Below the pieces are notes generated by a model. That model was not told the DNA's origin and ran no database searches. It was given only the letters and a program-made list of their open reading frames with translations. From assembly GCA_021401465.1 (NCBI GenBank), contig JADDMT010000024.1, positions 186,001-250,000 of the forward strand: 64,000 nt of DNA, read 5' to 3'. The DNA is from Teratosphaeria epicoccoides. Lineage: Eukaryota > Ascomycota > Dothideomycetes > Mycosphaerellales > Teratosphaeriaceae. Positions 41,570-51,101 of this stretch are shown piece after piece. How positions within the stretch are numbered: position 1 is the stretch's first letter; every line of letters starts with the position of its first letter. The translations under genes were made by a program, and so were the position numbers.

Positions 41570-41795
41570 ATGGCTCGCCCGCGAGAGCCAGCCGAGAACT
41601 CCCTGCACGACCCCAACTACGAGGCACTTCCTATCACACGAAAATGAGTCCGACGATCGCCGCCAGACGGCAGCTGCCTACCCCCCTAGACGCTGGACAG
41701 ACCCCTCCTCACCGACCACTCGAGCCATACCACGACCAGGCCCGCGCAACCGGGCATCCTATTGCTCATCTCTCCGCCACGGAATCTAAAGCATC
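41570..41795 (+). pseudogene. possible truncated gene start
   Basis: A frame starting at 41570 reads MARPREPAENSLHDPNYEAL then PITRK and a stop. A neighbouring frame continues ENESDDRRQTAAAYPPRRWT to a stop near 41790. The first part resembles the polar N-terminus of a membrane or regulatory protein, and nothing recognisable follows. Either a gene fragment after a one-base change, or chance. Low confidence. Confidence 0.22.
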
Positions 41796-42009
41796 TTCCA
41801 TCAATGCGCGCGTCTATATCAGCTCGAGGCGAGTGGGCGATACCAATTGGGAAATTTGAGATGATGGTGGTGGGGGCTAGCAGCGAGGCGTGGGTCGTTC
41901 ATGGTCTCATGACTTAGTGGAGAAGGTGAATTCGTGGCTTGTGGAGATGAAGTCGGAGTTTGGGACTGCGGTGGCGGTGGCGGTTTGGGAAGGGGATGGT
42001 GCGTCGGTG

Positions 42010-42135
42010 GATGGGTGGGGAGGGAGGGTTAGTGGTGGATGTGACTGTGTTTGGGAGGGAGGGTGGGTGATGGATGGGTGGGGAGGGAGGGTTAGTGGTG
42101 GATGTGACTGTGTTTGGGAGGGAGGGTGGGTGATG
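42010..42135. repeat. perfect 63-bp tandem duplication, G-quadruplex-prone
   Basis: Two identical 63-bp units (42010-42072 and 42073-42135). Each contains GGGTGGGGAGGGAGGG and GGGAGGGAGGGTGGG, both matching the four-G-run quadruplex pattern on the plus strand. The period is a multiple of three and an ORF runs through it (DGWGGRVSGGCDCVWEGGWV twice), but that ORF has no other support. Perfect identity implies a recent duplication. Confidence 0.9.
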
Positions 42136-43156
42136 GATGTGAATGTGTTTGGGAGTGGGGAAGTTGGATTGCGAGGTGACGCAGAAAAGTTGTCGGCGCT
42201 TCCTGGAGATCCTGCCCCGTTCCCGGCTCCATGCTATGAAGGCTTCGAGAACGCTACCGGCTAGTTGTCCCGATTCAGCAGGTGGACTGCGCGCCCCACC
42301 TTCGCGGCTGGCGGTGCAGGAGTGGTGCTCAGATGTGCAGATTGCTAAGACTTGCGCGCAGTAGACTCCCATCTGCACAATGGACCCGCGACCCAATCGT
42401 CCAGACCGCTTGAAACCCATCAAATAGCCAACCAGCCGACCGGTCGAAAACCTGACTCAGGGCATGAGGCAAGAATACGCGGTTAGCTGTAGCAGCAGTA
42501 CATCAACACTTCTCACCAAGCAGTCAATCGTGTCAAGGGGCGGTCAACCATTTCAAGGGGAAAAAAAAGCCGTCATTCGCGTCAGTGCCCAGTCAATTGT
42601 CTCGATCTATTGATCACCCCATGGCTTGGCTGATGGACACTCCCGCCAGGCCAACACTGATTGCCTCCATGGCACCAAGAGGTGGAATGCGCGCTGTAAC
42701 TCTCCAGTCCGCTTTCCCAGCTCGAGGTGCTGGTCTCCGTGGTGTAGGCTGCGACCGTACTGCCTGGTTCAATGCTAGGAGGTTCGTAGTCCTGACACGA
42801 TGCAACAGTGCGGTGCTTAGCCCGCAGGAAGTCGTCGTGGGTCGAGCACTAGCAGGCTCGGGCGATGTTGTACATTTCTCACAGCCAGTCACAGCAATTG
42901 CCGGTATCGAGCTGCGGAGCGTGGTCGGGACATCAGCCGTAGTAGAGTCGTTGCTGACCAGATTGCAGTGTCCCTATCGCGGCTGGGGGTGGATATGCTC
43001 GGCATAAGTCGACGATCATAGCCGCTAGAGTGTGAGCTCCCCATCCAGCTCCACATTCCGCCGTGGGGAGGCCGCAGGCGTGGTCGTGATTGCAGCAAAA
43101 TCCGTACAGGCACTATCACATAGGCCGGGCAGACCACCTCGTGCCTGCACTATCAG

Positions 43157-44380
43157 ATGGCGCAAGCCACGAGCCCGCGGAATTCTAAGCTCATTGGGGA
43201 AGGAGAACATATTGGCATCTTCGCGGAGAATGGCTGCAGTGGTCATATATCCGATGTCACCTTTATCGGCGGCGTTAGCTTCTATGGCGGAGCTGAGCAG
43301 CGACTGACCTTTATCGGCTGCTCCGCCGGCGTGCATCTCATCTGGGGCTGGGTGTAGGTATGGAAAAGCATTAACATGACTAACGTAGGGGTGGGCCTTG
43401 AGTAACAGCGGCTCTGTGTCAGTCATGGGCTCATCCTATTCGTCGGTCGTCACCGCAATCGTGGCTATCGCAGCGTCATCCGCTGTCGGCAGTGGTAGCG
43501 CTGGCTTCGTGCTTGGGAATGTCAAGATATCGGGTGTGACAGCCACAGTCGCGGACGCGGCAGGGCAAGTCTTACTTACACGGATCCGTCAAAATCGCAA
43601 ATGACTGGACGATTGGATCTGTCTACGCCGAGTCCACTACAGTCCGCAGCTTTGCTAATGGCGATGAGGTTGCCAATTACTAGAGGTCTTCGACCCTTGT
43701 TGACCCCGATAGAGCGTACTTCGAGCGCCAGAAGCTCTAGTACGAGCGTCGCAGCATGAGTGATTTTGTCGACGTTAAAGACATAGGCCTGAATGGTAAT
43801 GGCTCTGCACAGGAAACCACAGCATTCGAGGCTTCGCTTTATGCTCGCCTTAGGAAGGAACAAGTCGTAGATGCCAGCACCGCGCTCTGACTTCCACAGT
43901 CATCGTTCCGCGTGGAGCAAAGATTGTCGGAGAGATCTGGTCTCGAGCTTTTCGATTTAGGAGACACGCTTCATTGTCTTGTCGTGCTCTACGCGAGCCT
44001 CTCGCGTCCCCCGAACCCATCTCTACTAACGTCGCAGGAAAAGTAATATAGCATGAATTGATTGTAGGCTACGGCGTCAGAGGATCCAATCTTCTACCAG
44101 TACGACTTTCATGGCGCCTCGCATATCTTCGCCGGCCTGCTGCAGATGGGATCGGCTCACTTTCAGCCTACACCACCTCCGCCTGCACCGTTTGCGGCTG
44201 TTCTCAGCGGCTTTGTCGGCGACCCTAGTTACGCATGCGTCGCTAGCAAGAGGAATAGCTGCGATGAGCCCTAGACTGTGATCATCATCGGATCGGACGA
44301 CGTGATCCTCGTGAGAACAGTTCTCTACAGCTGGCGATCGACCTACGGACGTCGACACTTGACAGTGTCAAAAGACCCTC
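43157..44380 (+). pseudogene. decayed GH55 exo-beta-1,3-glucanase
   Basis: Relic of a secreted family 55 glucan 1,3-beta-glucosidase (twin right-handed beta-helix). Recognisable pieces in order, in changing frames: MAQATSPRNSKLIGEGEHIG then IFAENGCSGHISDVTFIGG, FYGGAEQRLTFIGCSAGVHL, VWKSINMTNVGVGLE; SGSVSVMGSSYSSVVTAI and GFVLGNVKISGVTATVADAA; GSVKIANDWTIGSVYAES; a polar linker; STVIVPRGAKIVGEIW; then HFQPTPPPPAPF, GFVGDPSYACVASKRNSCDE and TVIIIGSDDVILVRTVLYSW. Stops (for example TAG near 43354 and TAG at 44272-44274, where the family has Trp) and several frame changes break it. Both beta-helix halves are represented, but the N-terminal signal peptide and first coils are not recognised. No expression or function is expected. 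Confidence 0.8.
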
Positions 44381-45051
44381 ATGCGGTCGAATAATAATCA
44401 CGGTCATGTGCGGCTTCTGCGCCTCGTGACCATCGGGGCCGAGAGCGATTCGCAGCGGGTCGACAGGATCTGCCGCCATGCTTCATGCGGAGCTCGTGTC
44501 GGTGGCTTTCGAGCCATTTCCGAGCAGCACTGTCGAATTGTGTCGGAGGCTCGATTGATTATCGGACACGACGGAGCGCCGGAAGACACAGAAACCTGCT
44601 TGGCTGCAGAGAGCGATCTCGATCAATTCCAAGCAGCCTCTTACTTACGTCCACGAGGCGCAGAAGGCCTAGAGTCCGTTTCCTAGCAGAAGCGCAGAGA
44701 ACAACCGAAGCTTTCGTTTAGCAAATGCCCTGCCGCCAAAGCTAGTGGTTCCAGAGTCGAAACTAAGTCTACGGTCTATAGACGTGCGATGGCCAGGATT
44801 ATCTTGTACCTACTGGAAGGTCGGATCACTGTCACGCTGCGAGATATTTTCATCTAACATCTAGCATACATATAGATATCAAGGATACTGTTACCATCAA
44901 AGATTGGTCGATGTCTACTCTCCTGGCAGATGTGTAGACAGGCAGGCACCAAGCACGCGCGAGTCCGGGCGAGACTTTGCATTCCGGCTGGTATTTATGG
45001 CAAAGCTTCGGACACATCCGCAAACACCACTCGACTCGTTTCACAAGATAC
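44381..45051. other. intergenic region, no supported gene
   Basis: Between the GH55 relic and the NmrA-like gene. A plus-strand ORF (44381-44686, 101 aa) and others have no motif. Some may be further decay of the GH55 3' end. Confidence 0.35.
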
Positions 45052-46146
45052 CTAATGAGCTTCAGTAGCAAGCTTATAGTTCGCCTCCCCAGTCGCCGCC
45101 ATGCGCACGGCATTCGCTGTACACTTCTCCAGATCTTCTTTCGGCAAGCCGAGCAAGTCATTCGCCAGGATCCCATCCTGCTCGAAGTTGCCACAGCCGT
45201 CTGGGTAAAAGGTTCGGGTGTACATGGCAGTGACGTAAGCATCCATCGAGCCAGCCTTCATGTCCCGCTGTGCCTGCTTGAAGCGCTGGTCGGAGGGGAC
45301 AGACTTGATGGTCCAATTCTCCTCCTTGTCTCCCGTGACTTTGACCACGGTGGCCAGCATATCGCGCTGGCTGAGAAGGAAGGAGGAGATGGGAAGTGCC
45401 TTGTTGCGCCATTTGCTCATCGTCAGGCCCTGGTCACTCTCGTCCTTGGGCATGATCGGAAGGGAGAGGAACGCGGCCACGGCTCTGCCGCACTGCTCGT
45501 AGGTAGTGGTGTTGATCTTCGCATGGCCGTCATCAAAAAATGTGACTTCCTTCTTGGCAAAATCGAAGCCGTAGCGAGTGGGCGAGCCAGCAAGCGAGAA
45601 TTCATACTGGTAGCTGCATTGCAAGCCGATCCCCGGCAAGCCGAGATCTTCGATATGCTTCCGCACGGAAACCTGGTGGTCGTAGCTGCCGACATCTCTT
45701 CCCAGCGCCTCGTTCGCTGCGAAGGGAGGGCTGTATTCGTTTGGCATGATCCATTCGACACCAGCCTTGGCGGCGGCTGTGACGAGCTTGGTCTGCGTGT
45801 CAGGTAGAGCGCGCACGGAAAGAGTCACGACGAGCAAGTCTTGACCCTTGAGTGCTTCGACGAGCGAGGCCTCCGAGTTGTAGTCGACTTGCGCGACCTC
45901 AACGCCATCTGGAAGCTTGCTGTTGCTATCTGTGCGGGTGATGGCGGTGACGGAGTGTTTGCCCGTGTCTAGGAGAGTCTCTGTAAAGTGACGGCCAATT
46001 GTGCTAGTGACCTAGGTAGGACGATTCAGTGGTGCATCTGGCAGGAGAAAGAGCAGCTTCTCGCCTACATCAACGATAGCAACCCTCTCGATGCTATTCT
46101 TGAAGCCAGGAGGCTGCTGGTCCGCAAAGCCCATGGCGAAGGTCAT
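45052..46146 (-). CDS. NmrA-like / isoflavone-reductase-like NAD(P)-binding protein
   Basis: Atypical short-chain dehydrogenase relative; such proteins act as redox sensors or small-molecule reductases, often in secondary metabolism. Exon 1 is 46146-46069 and exon 2 is 46011-45052, with a 57-nt intron, phase 0; 345 aa. The splice joins IERVAIVD to VTSTIGRHFTETLL, the first strand and glycine-rich loop. Here the usual GxxGxxG reads D-V-T-S-T-I-G, so only the last Gly is kept. It continues with KHSVTAITR, LVEALKGQDLLVVTLSVRAL, KAGVEWIMPNEYSPPF and a C-terminal substrate domain (FDFAKKEVTFFDDGHAKINT; MYTRTFYPDGCGNF). A second Met four codons in is an alternative start. Loss of two loop glycines may weaken NAD(P) binding. 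Confidence 0.82.
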
Positions 46147-46229
46147 GACGGTTTGGACAGGAGCAAGGGTCGCAACAGTCAACCGATCATAAAATCGGTG
46201 ACCTTGGTAGTTGACTACCGTGCGCCATA

Positions 46230-46735
46230 CCGGCCAATTAAGAACTTACTATTAATCCTAAAACTTCACTTCTTTTGTCCTATGATTTCACATGCTATTG
46301 TCGCTATTGTCACTGCCAGCACACTGCGAATGGCACATGATTGTAGGCACTAGTGAAGTAAGCTGTCAGGATGAACTGTAGGTATAAATAATTTCAATTA
46401 CTGCGTCTTCTTCGCCTTTACAATGCGGTTAACCTGCTCTTACTAACTACTACTTCATTAACACATTTAAATAGTTGTAGCAGAAACTAAATAAAAATTC
46501 CTATAGTAAGATTCTACTTATTATAATGATAAAAGCATATTATCTTCTAGAGATAATGTTTCTATACACATAAGAGATAAACAGAATAGAAAGTAAAGTC
46601 TAAAAAGATATAGTAAAATTCTAAAATATACTAATACTAATGACAGAAGAATTTACTATAAAAATTAAGAACCTATGCCTTTAAAGTCGTGTAACAGACA
46701 AGGATACCCCTGCTTCTTTTACCCCTTTACCTAGA
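46230..46735. mobile_element. AT-rich island, probable remnant of a RIP-altered element
   Basis: Composition changes sharply to AT-rich, with TA-rich words and stops in every frame, between GC-rich flanks. This is how RIP-mutated transposons look in filamentous ascomycetes. No transposase, reverse transcriptase or terminal repeat is recognisable, so the origin is inferred from composition alone. Confidence 0.4.
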
Positions 46736-46740
46736 GTAGA

Positions 46741-46761
46741 GCTTCTGCGTACCGCAGAAGC
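46741..46761. repeat. perfect hairpin at the island edge
   Basis: GCTTCTGCG, a TAC loop and CGCAGAAGC: a 9-bp perfect stem with a 3-nt loop, just right of the AT-rich island. It could be a terminal structure of the inserted element or chance. Confidence 0.6.
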
Positions 46762-47199
46762 CATCCCTCTAGTTCTACTTCGTACAAAGCGACGCCCTGT
46801 GGAGCAGTGTCTCGGCATGTCAGCAAGAGCGAGTAGAATGACACGGAGACATGCGCGAGACAGTCTCCGCTAGTCGTGGTCGTGCCGTGCTGATCCGGTG
46901 AAGCGCTCGTGGTTGTGATGTCGCGAGACAGACATGTCAATGTCGGTCGTCTCGGGCCAAGTCCCCTCGTGCACGCCAGATTCGCCAGAATTAGACCTGG
47001 ATGGAACATCACCGGCAGACGGCGGAGGCCAGCGCGATTAAAGCTCCAGACGTGGGCGCAGTCCCCAGTGCACTTTCCTCTCGCTGACAGAGCGGCATCC
47101 AGCGGGCACGAAAAGGACACCATTGTAAGCAGTCTTCCGACGTCGAATCCCTGATGACGTCTTTCTGACCCGTCGCCGTGCCCGACCGCGACCGACAAG

Positions 47200-47843
47200 A
47201 TGTTGACCCGCAGCGTCGTCGTCGCTGTCATCGCGGTGCTGATGTCGCCCGCTCTGGCCGCGCCTTCCTCAAGCCCGGAGAGCGCCTGCTCCACGGCGCA
47301 GGACGGCTCGCCTTGCGAATACTGGGACTTCACCGAGGTGACACTGCCGTCTGACCCTCTCACAGCGCCACGGGCGATTGACGTCGATGCAGAAAAAGCA
47401 GGTCTACGGAGCTTGCCAGGCCAAGTCCTGCGTCAAACAGGCCAATGGGCGTCCAAACACGTGCAAAGACACCAAGGACGGCACGACTTGCCAGGCCTGG
47501 GACTCGCACAAGGTCTGCGTGTGTCCCGACGGTCGGGAATATGTGTGTGGCTGACATGCTCGTAGACGGCCTACGTTGCCGGCGCCTGCCGGGCTGGGAC
47601 CTGTGAGCCGACGAGCGGCAACAAACGCCGCGGAAACGACTGCAGCGTTTCTCCTGATGGTACGCCTTGCCAGTATTTCGACGTACGAATGCTTTCAAAT
47701 GCTCTCGAGCGCATGTCGGCTGACCTTGCGCTTAGGGACAAATTGTGGTTAGCTACTGCGAGAACGGGGGGTGCAAGCATCCTGACGAGTCCTATACCCC
47801 CAACTACCCCAACAAGGAATCAGGGTTCTGGGGGGATGAGTAA
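47200..47843 (+). CDS. modular cysteine-rich secreted protein, 12 Cys in three modules
   Basis: Family not recognised. Four exons join without a frame change: 47200-47337, 47393-47512, 47566-47682 and 47736-47843; introns of 55, 53 and 53 nt, all phase 0; 160 aa. A signal peptide (MLTRSVVVAVIAVLMSPALA) is followed by three modules of the form C-x4-DG-[ST]-x-C-x2-[WF]-D, then C-x4-C. Module 1: CSTAQDGSPCEYWD ..CQAKSC. Module 2: CKDTKDGTTCQAWD ..CRAGTC. Module 3: CSVSPDGTPCQYFD ..CENGGC. Each module is interrupted by one intron at the same place, between the [WF]-D and the C-x4-C. A short Pro/Tyr-rich tail ends at TAA. All 12 cysteines lie in the modules, so about two disulphides per module are likely. 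Candidate apoplastic effector or surface protein; function unknown. Confidence 0.82.
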
Positions 47844-48496
47844 CATTCTGGAGGCGCTTACATGAATTCCTATTGGTAGACACACGTCCGCTCCTTCTCA
47901 TTTCCACGTCGGCTTTGCTCTATCTCGTCGTCCATTGGCATAGCAGGTGCGCGGGACCCACCGAGAATATGCACCATGTGACTTCCCTCACCCTCCTAGA
48001 GACCGAGGCTTTTGACCTAAATCCAAAGCGACTAGCGCGGATTCTTGCTTGCGCGCCTTGCTCTTGCCTTCTTTTCCTTCTGCATCCGCAACAACCTCAC
48101 CACCCCTCTCCACCACCCCTCTCCAACCCCCCTCTCCAAATCTCGACATCACCGACCCTCACCATGTCGACACGCCGCAGCAAGCGCCCCAACGGACCGC
48201 GTCTATGTCGACCCGAAGACTCGAGGGATCTTGAAGAAGCTGCAGAAGCGGGACGCTCTCTCGCCTGCCTTTCGGCACTTCACGCCATGGGATGTCGATG
48301 GTTTTGAGTCTGGTCCAGACTCTCGTGCAAGCCATGGACTGTGCTTTTGCGAGGAGAGGTCTCTCTGGCAGGAGACATTAGTCGTCTGTCGTCTGAGGAG
48401 GACACTTATCGGACCCAGAAGTGACGATTAACATCCAGAGTGTATCATAGCTCCATCAAGTACTGAAATCATTACAGACGGCCAAACAAATCGAAC
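47844..48496. other. intergenic region
   Basis: Between the modular secreted protein and the lipase gene 3' end. A plus-strand frame near 48200-48310 reads TDRVYVDPKTRGILKKLQKR then DALSPAFRHFTPWDVDGF, which looks protein-like, but no start, domain or continuation is clear. Confidence 0.3.
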
Positions 48497-50722
48497 TCAT
48501 CGACCACGTTCGAGCGCATCCCTATCCACCCTCAACCTCTTCCGCCCAACATCCTCCTCCAATCTCACCCTCGCAGGGCTCTCAACAGCCGGCACCCCGT
48601 CTCCCCCCACCCCTTCCTCCTCCCTCCCCCCAGCCTCACCCTCAGAAGCAGACGTAGTCCCACTCCACCAGCCCTCCGGATTCCTCCTCCCCCCCTCCCC
48701 GTGCCCGCTCGACGCTTTCAACGTCTGCTCTCCATCCTCAATCGAGCGCAAAGAGGCCCGTTTCTTCTGTCTCTGCTGCTGGTGCGTTTCCTGCTGCAGC
48801 AGCAAAATCTGTCTACTGTGCTCTGTCGTCTGTCTTTCAACGCCCAGTCGTGGCGATATGATCCTGCGACTGCTGGAGGACGCGTGAGCTTTCTCCTTTG
48901 CAGCAGGCGCGGGGACCGCCGTGCGAGTCGACGAGGCGACGGATGCGGACGGTGAATGTGCAGGACGAGTGCGTGGTGGGATGCGGTTGGAGTGGAAGAT
49001 GGACGGAGGCGTACGTACTGTCTCTTGTGCCTGTTGCCTTCCTGTCGCTGCTGCCGAGGCTCGGACATTTGCGTGCAAAGCTCCTGTGAAGACTCCGTGT
49101 ACTACTTTCTCGTCTGCAGTGTCGTCGTCATCAGTCTCGTCCAATTGGTCGCCTGTCGTGCTAGGCTGGCCGAAATCGCCGAAGTCGAAGTCGTCGACGC
49201 CGGCCAATCGGTCTGTAGATCGTGATGCCTGCGTCGCACCAGTCCTGTCGCGCTCGTCTTCTGAGTATCCTGGTGGCAGACTTCCCGCCGGGCTCGCGCC
49301 ATCTAGCAGACCTCTGGGAGTGTGATGCACGGCCGACGGCCATCCCAGAGTGGAAGATTTGGTCTGGTCGGGGTTGGCGTAGCTCTCCAACGCTTCCAGG
49401 ACATGAGGGAAGACGAGCTTATCGACGTCACTTGCCCAAAGTAGATCCAGGTGTTCGTACTTCGGTATTGCCTTCGCGACTGTATGTCTCGGCAGCTCCT
49501 TCAGCATTAACTTGATGTCGACCAAGCTATCACTCCCGCCATACACCAGCACAATCGGCGTCTTGATGTTGCGGGTGGGGAACTTGGCGACTTTGTAGTA
49601 CTTGCTCCCGTTGCCCACTGCAAACGGTGTCGTGACTTCGTCATCGTACATCTGAAACGTGCCATTCCTGATGATCTGAAACCAATGGACCACACACTTC
49701 GTGCTTGTGAAGGAGTACAGATGAGGATATGCTGCGAGTTTCTGATGGGGCGTGATATTCTGACTCTTCCAGCCGAAGAGAAAGTTGATGCCTTTGTCGA
49801 TGACCCAAGAGAATATTGCGGGATAGAGCAGGGCAGACCACATGATTGATGAGGCGAGGATTGCCTTCCGTCCGAAGGCTAGGAAAAGAACTTCTGGGTT
49901 CGATTTGCAGAGGGAGGCTACGACACCTGATGCTAGACCCGGAGGCGCCATGGCAGGTGCCAGTGCGACAAAGACGTCGACTTTGTTGTTGAGCGTGGGG
50001 TGGATGCTGAGTGTTGCAAAGGCCTGCGCGGTGCCTTGAGAGAAGCCAATGTAGCTGAGACTCGGCTGGCCCGTCGTTTCCAATACGTAGTTGATAGAGT
50101 CCGGAATATCGTGGAACGCGAACTGGTCCATACTGAAATCCCAGAACCTGTCCTCCGTCGGCTTCGAATGCACACACTTCTTGCTGTACTTGTTCCCCCG
50201 ATTATTCCCCAACCACACATCGTACCCCTGCTCGACCAACATAAAGGGCAAACACCTCTCCTTCTCCGTAATACACACCCACACCTCACTATTCATCAGC
50301 AGACCATGATGCAAATACACCACCTTCTTCCTCACCCCCACCTTCCCATTATTCACCCTCTCACCCTCCTCTCCCCGCCTCCACCCGAGTCTATGCAAGC
50401 CAAGCAAATACCCATCACCCGTCTGCACCACATGCTCCTCGGCGTAGTACCCGAATAGATCGCAGATCTCGACGAAATCGTGGGCCTGGGCGATCGGCGA
50501 GGAGACGGCTTTCTTGCGGTTACGAGCGCGGCGTGAGTAGGGGGAAGAGAGGCTGTTGAAGGTCGCGCGGCTAAGGCGATAGAAGAGGAGGATGATGGGG
50601 GCGGGGAGGAGCAGGGTGATGCTACGAATGAGGGTTTCGAGGAGGACGAGGGTGAAGGAGAGGGTGAGAGCGAGGTATTCGAGGAGGTTGAGGCGGGAGA
50701 GGAAGGGGACGTGGAGGGCCAT
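48497..50722 (-). CDS. acid-lipase-type steryl ester hydrolase (Yeh/Tgl1 family)
   Basis: Alpha/beta hydrolase that cleaves steryl esters or triacylglycerol at lipid droplets or membranes. Single exon, 741 aa. The N-terminus has two close hydrophobic segments (YLALTLSFTLVLLETLI; ITLLLPAPIILLFYRL), likely a membrane hairpin. The lipase lead-in is ICDLFGYYAEEHVVQTGDGY then LLGLHRLGW. VYLHHGLLMNSEVWV has the oxyanion HHG, NNRGNKYSKK follows, and the nucleophile elbow is YIGFSQGTAQAF (GFSQG, Ser near residue 228). The acid is probably in LVYGGSDSLVDI and the His in IPKYEHLDLLWASD. The last 280 residues are a polar, low-complexity tail rich in Ser, Arg and Glu, much longer than the catalytic part needs, perhaps regulatory. 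Confidence 0.9.
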   Translation of the reverse strand: MALHVPFLSRLNLLEYLALTLSFTLVLLETLIRSITLLLPAPIILLFYRLSRATFNSLSSPYSRRARNRKKAVSSPIAQAHDFVEICDLFGYYAEEHVVQTGDGYLLGLHRLGWRRGEEGERVNNGKVGVRKKVVYLHHGLLMNSEVWVCITEKERCLPFMLVEQGYDVWLGNNRGNKYSKKCVHSKPTEDRFWDFSMDQFAFHDIPDSINYVLETTGQPSLSYIGFSQGTAQAFATLSIHPTLNNKVDVFVALAPAMAPPGLASGVVASLCKSNPEVLFLAFGRKAILASSIMWSALLYPAIFSWVIDKGINFLFGWKSQNITPHQKLAAYPHLYSFTSTKCVVHWFQIIRNGTFQMYDDEVTTPFAVGNGSKYYKVAKFPTRNIKTPIVLVYGGSDSLVDIKLMLKELPRHTVAKAIPKYEHLDLLWASDVDKLVFPHVLEALESYANPDQTKSSTLGWPSAVHHTPRGLLDGASPAGSLPPGYSEDERDRTGATQASRSTDRLAGVDDFDFGDFGQPSTTGDQLDETDDDDTADEKVVHGVFTGALHANVRASAAATGRQQAQETVRTPPSIFHSNRIPPRTRPAHSPSASVASSTRTAVPAPAAKEKAHASSSSRRIISPRLGVERQTTEHSRQILLLQQETHQQQRQKKRASLRSIEDGEQTLKASSGHGEGGRRNPEGWWSGTTSASEGEAGGREEEGVGGDGVPAVESPARVRLEEDVGRKRLRVDRDALERGR

Positions 50723-51101
50723 TGTCGGTGTCAGTGGTGGGGAGGCATTGAGGAGAATTCCATGTGTTTATGGGGGCCGGTGGGGAGAGCGGTGTGGAGT
50801 GAGGATGGAAGGGAGAGGTGCACGTGAACATGCGGCATTCCGTCATTGGTCTGTGCTTGGCTTTCGCATGTGAACGGCCGCTAGCGAACCTCGTGGGGTG
50901 GGACGAGTTGATCGATGTAGAATAATGTACCGTACATACATGTAATTGAACGTACATACATGTAATTGACACCTTCATCGTACCATCGCCGGTCACATAT
51001 GCTCACATTGGACATGTGCAAATGACAAGCCTGTACACTGCTCAAGTAATTCATAATCAAATTTCGTCCCGCCACACCCCCGGCGCATCACAACCACGAC
51101 C
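50723..51101. promoter_or_regulatory. divergent promoter region with 20-bp direct repeat
   Basis: 379 bp between the lipase and PET191 start codons. CGTACATACATGTAATTGA occurs twice in tandem (50931-50949 and 50951-50969); each copy contains the palindromic core TACATGTA, a possible regulator site. Confidence 0.5.

Larger units (their letters stand above)
41120..43156. other. gene-poor region with coding relic and G-rich duplication
   Basis: About 2 kb after cytochrome b5 reductase. Apart from the coding relic near 41570 and the 63-bp duplication (listed separately), the ORFs (for example 140 aa, 42585-43007) have no recognisable domain. Near 42520-42562 two imperfect copies of GTCAA..TCAAGGGG lie side by side. 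The right end may include the unrecognised 5' part of the GH55 relic. Confidence 0.4.
46147..47199. other. intergenic region including an AT-rich island
   Basis: Promoter of the NmrA-like gene on the left, AT-rich island in the middle (listed separately), and promoter of the modular secreted-protein gene on the right. A minus-strand ORF of 210 aa (46731-47363) overlaps the secreted-protein gene and has no domain. Confidence 0.4.

Noticed and set aside
41890..42264. 124-aa ORF through the 63-bp duplication
   Set aside because: Its coding appearance is the product of a frame-neutral G-rich tandem repeat; no domain on either side.
42585..43007. 140-aa ORF as the N-terminal part of the GH55 relic
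   Set aside because: It shows none of the expected N-terminal GH55 blocks; recognisable GH55 sequence starts only near 43157.
46731..47363. 210-aa minus-strand ORF overlapping the modular secreted gene
   Set aside because: The opposite-strand gene with signal peptide, patterned cysteines and clean introns explains the region better.
48164..48307. Small plus-strand gene starting MSTRRSKRPNGP
   Set aside because: Three frames compete, the most protein-like piece (VYVDPKTRGILKKLQKRD) has no start or continuation, and no family was recognised.
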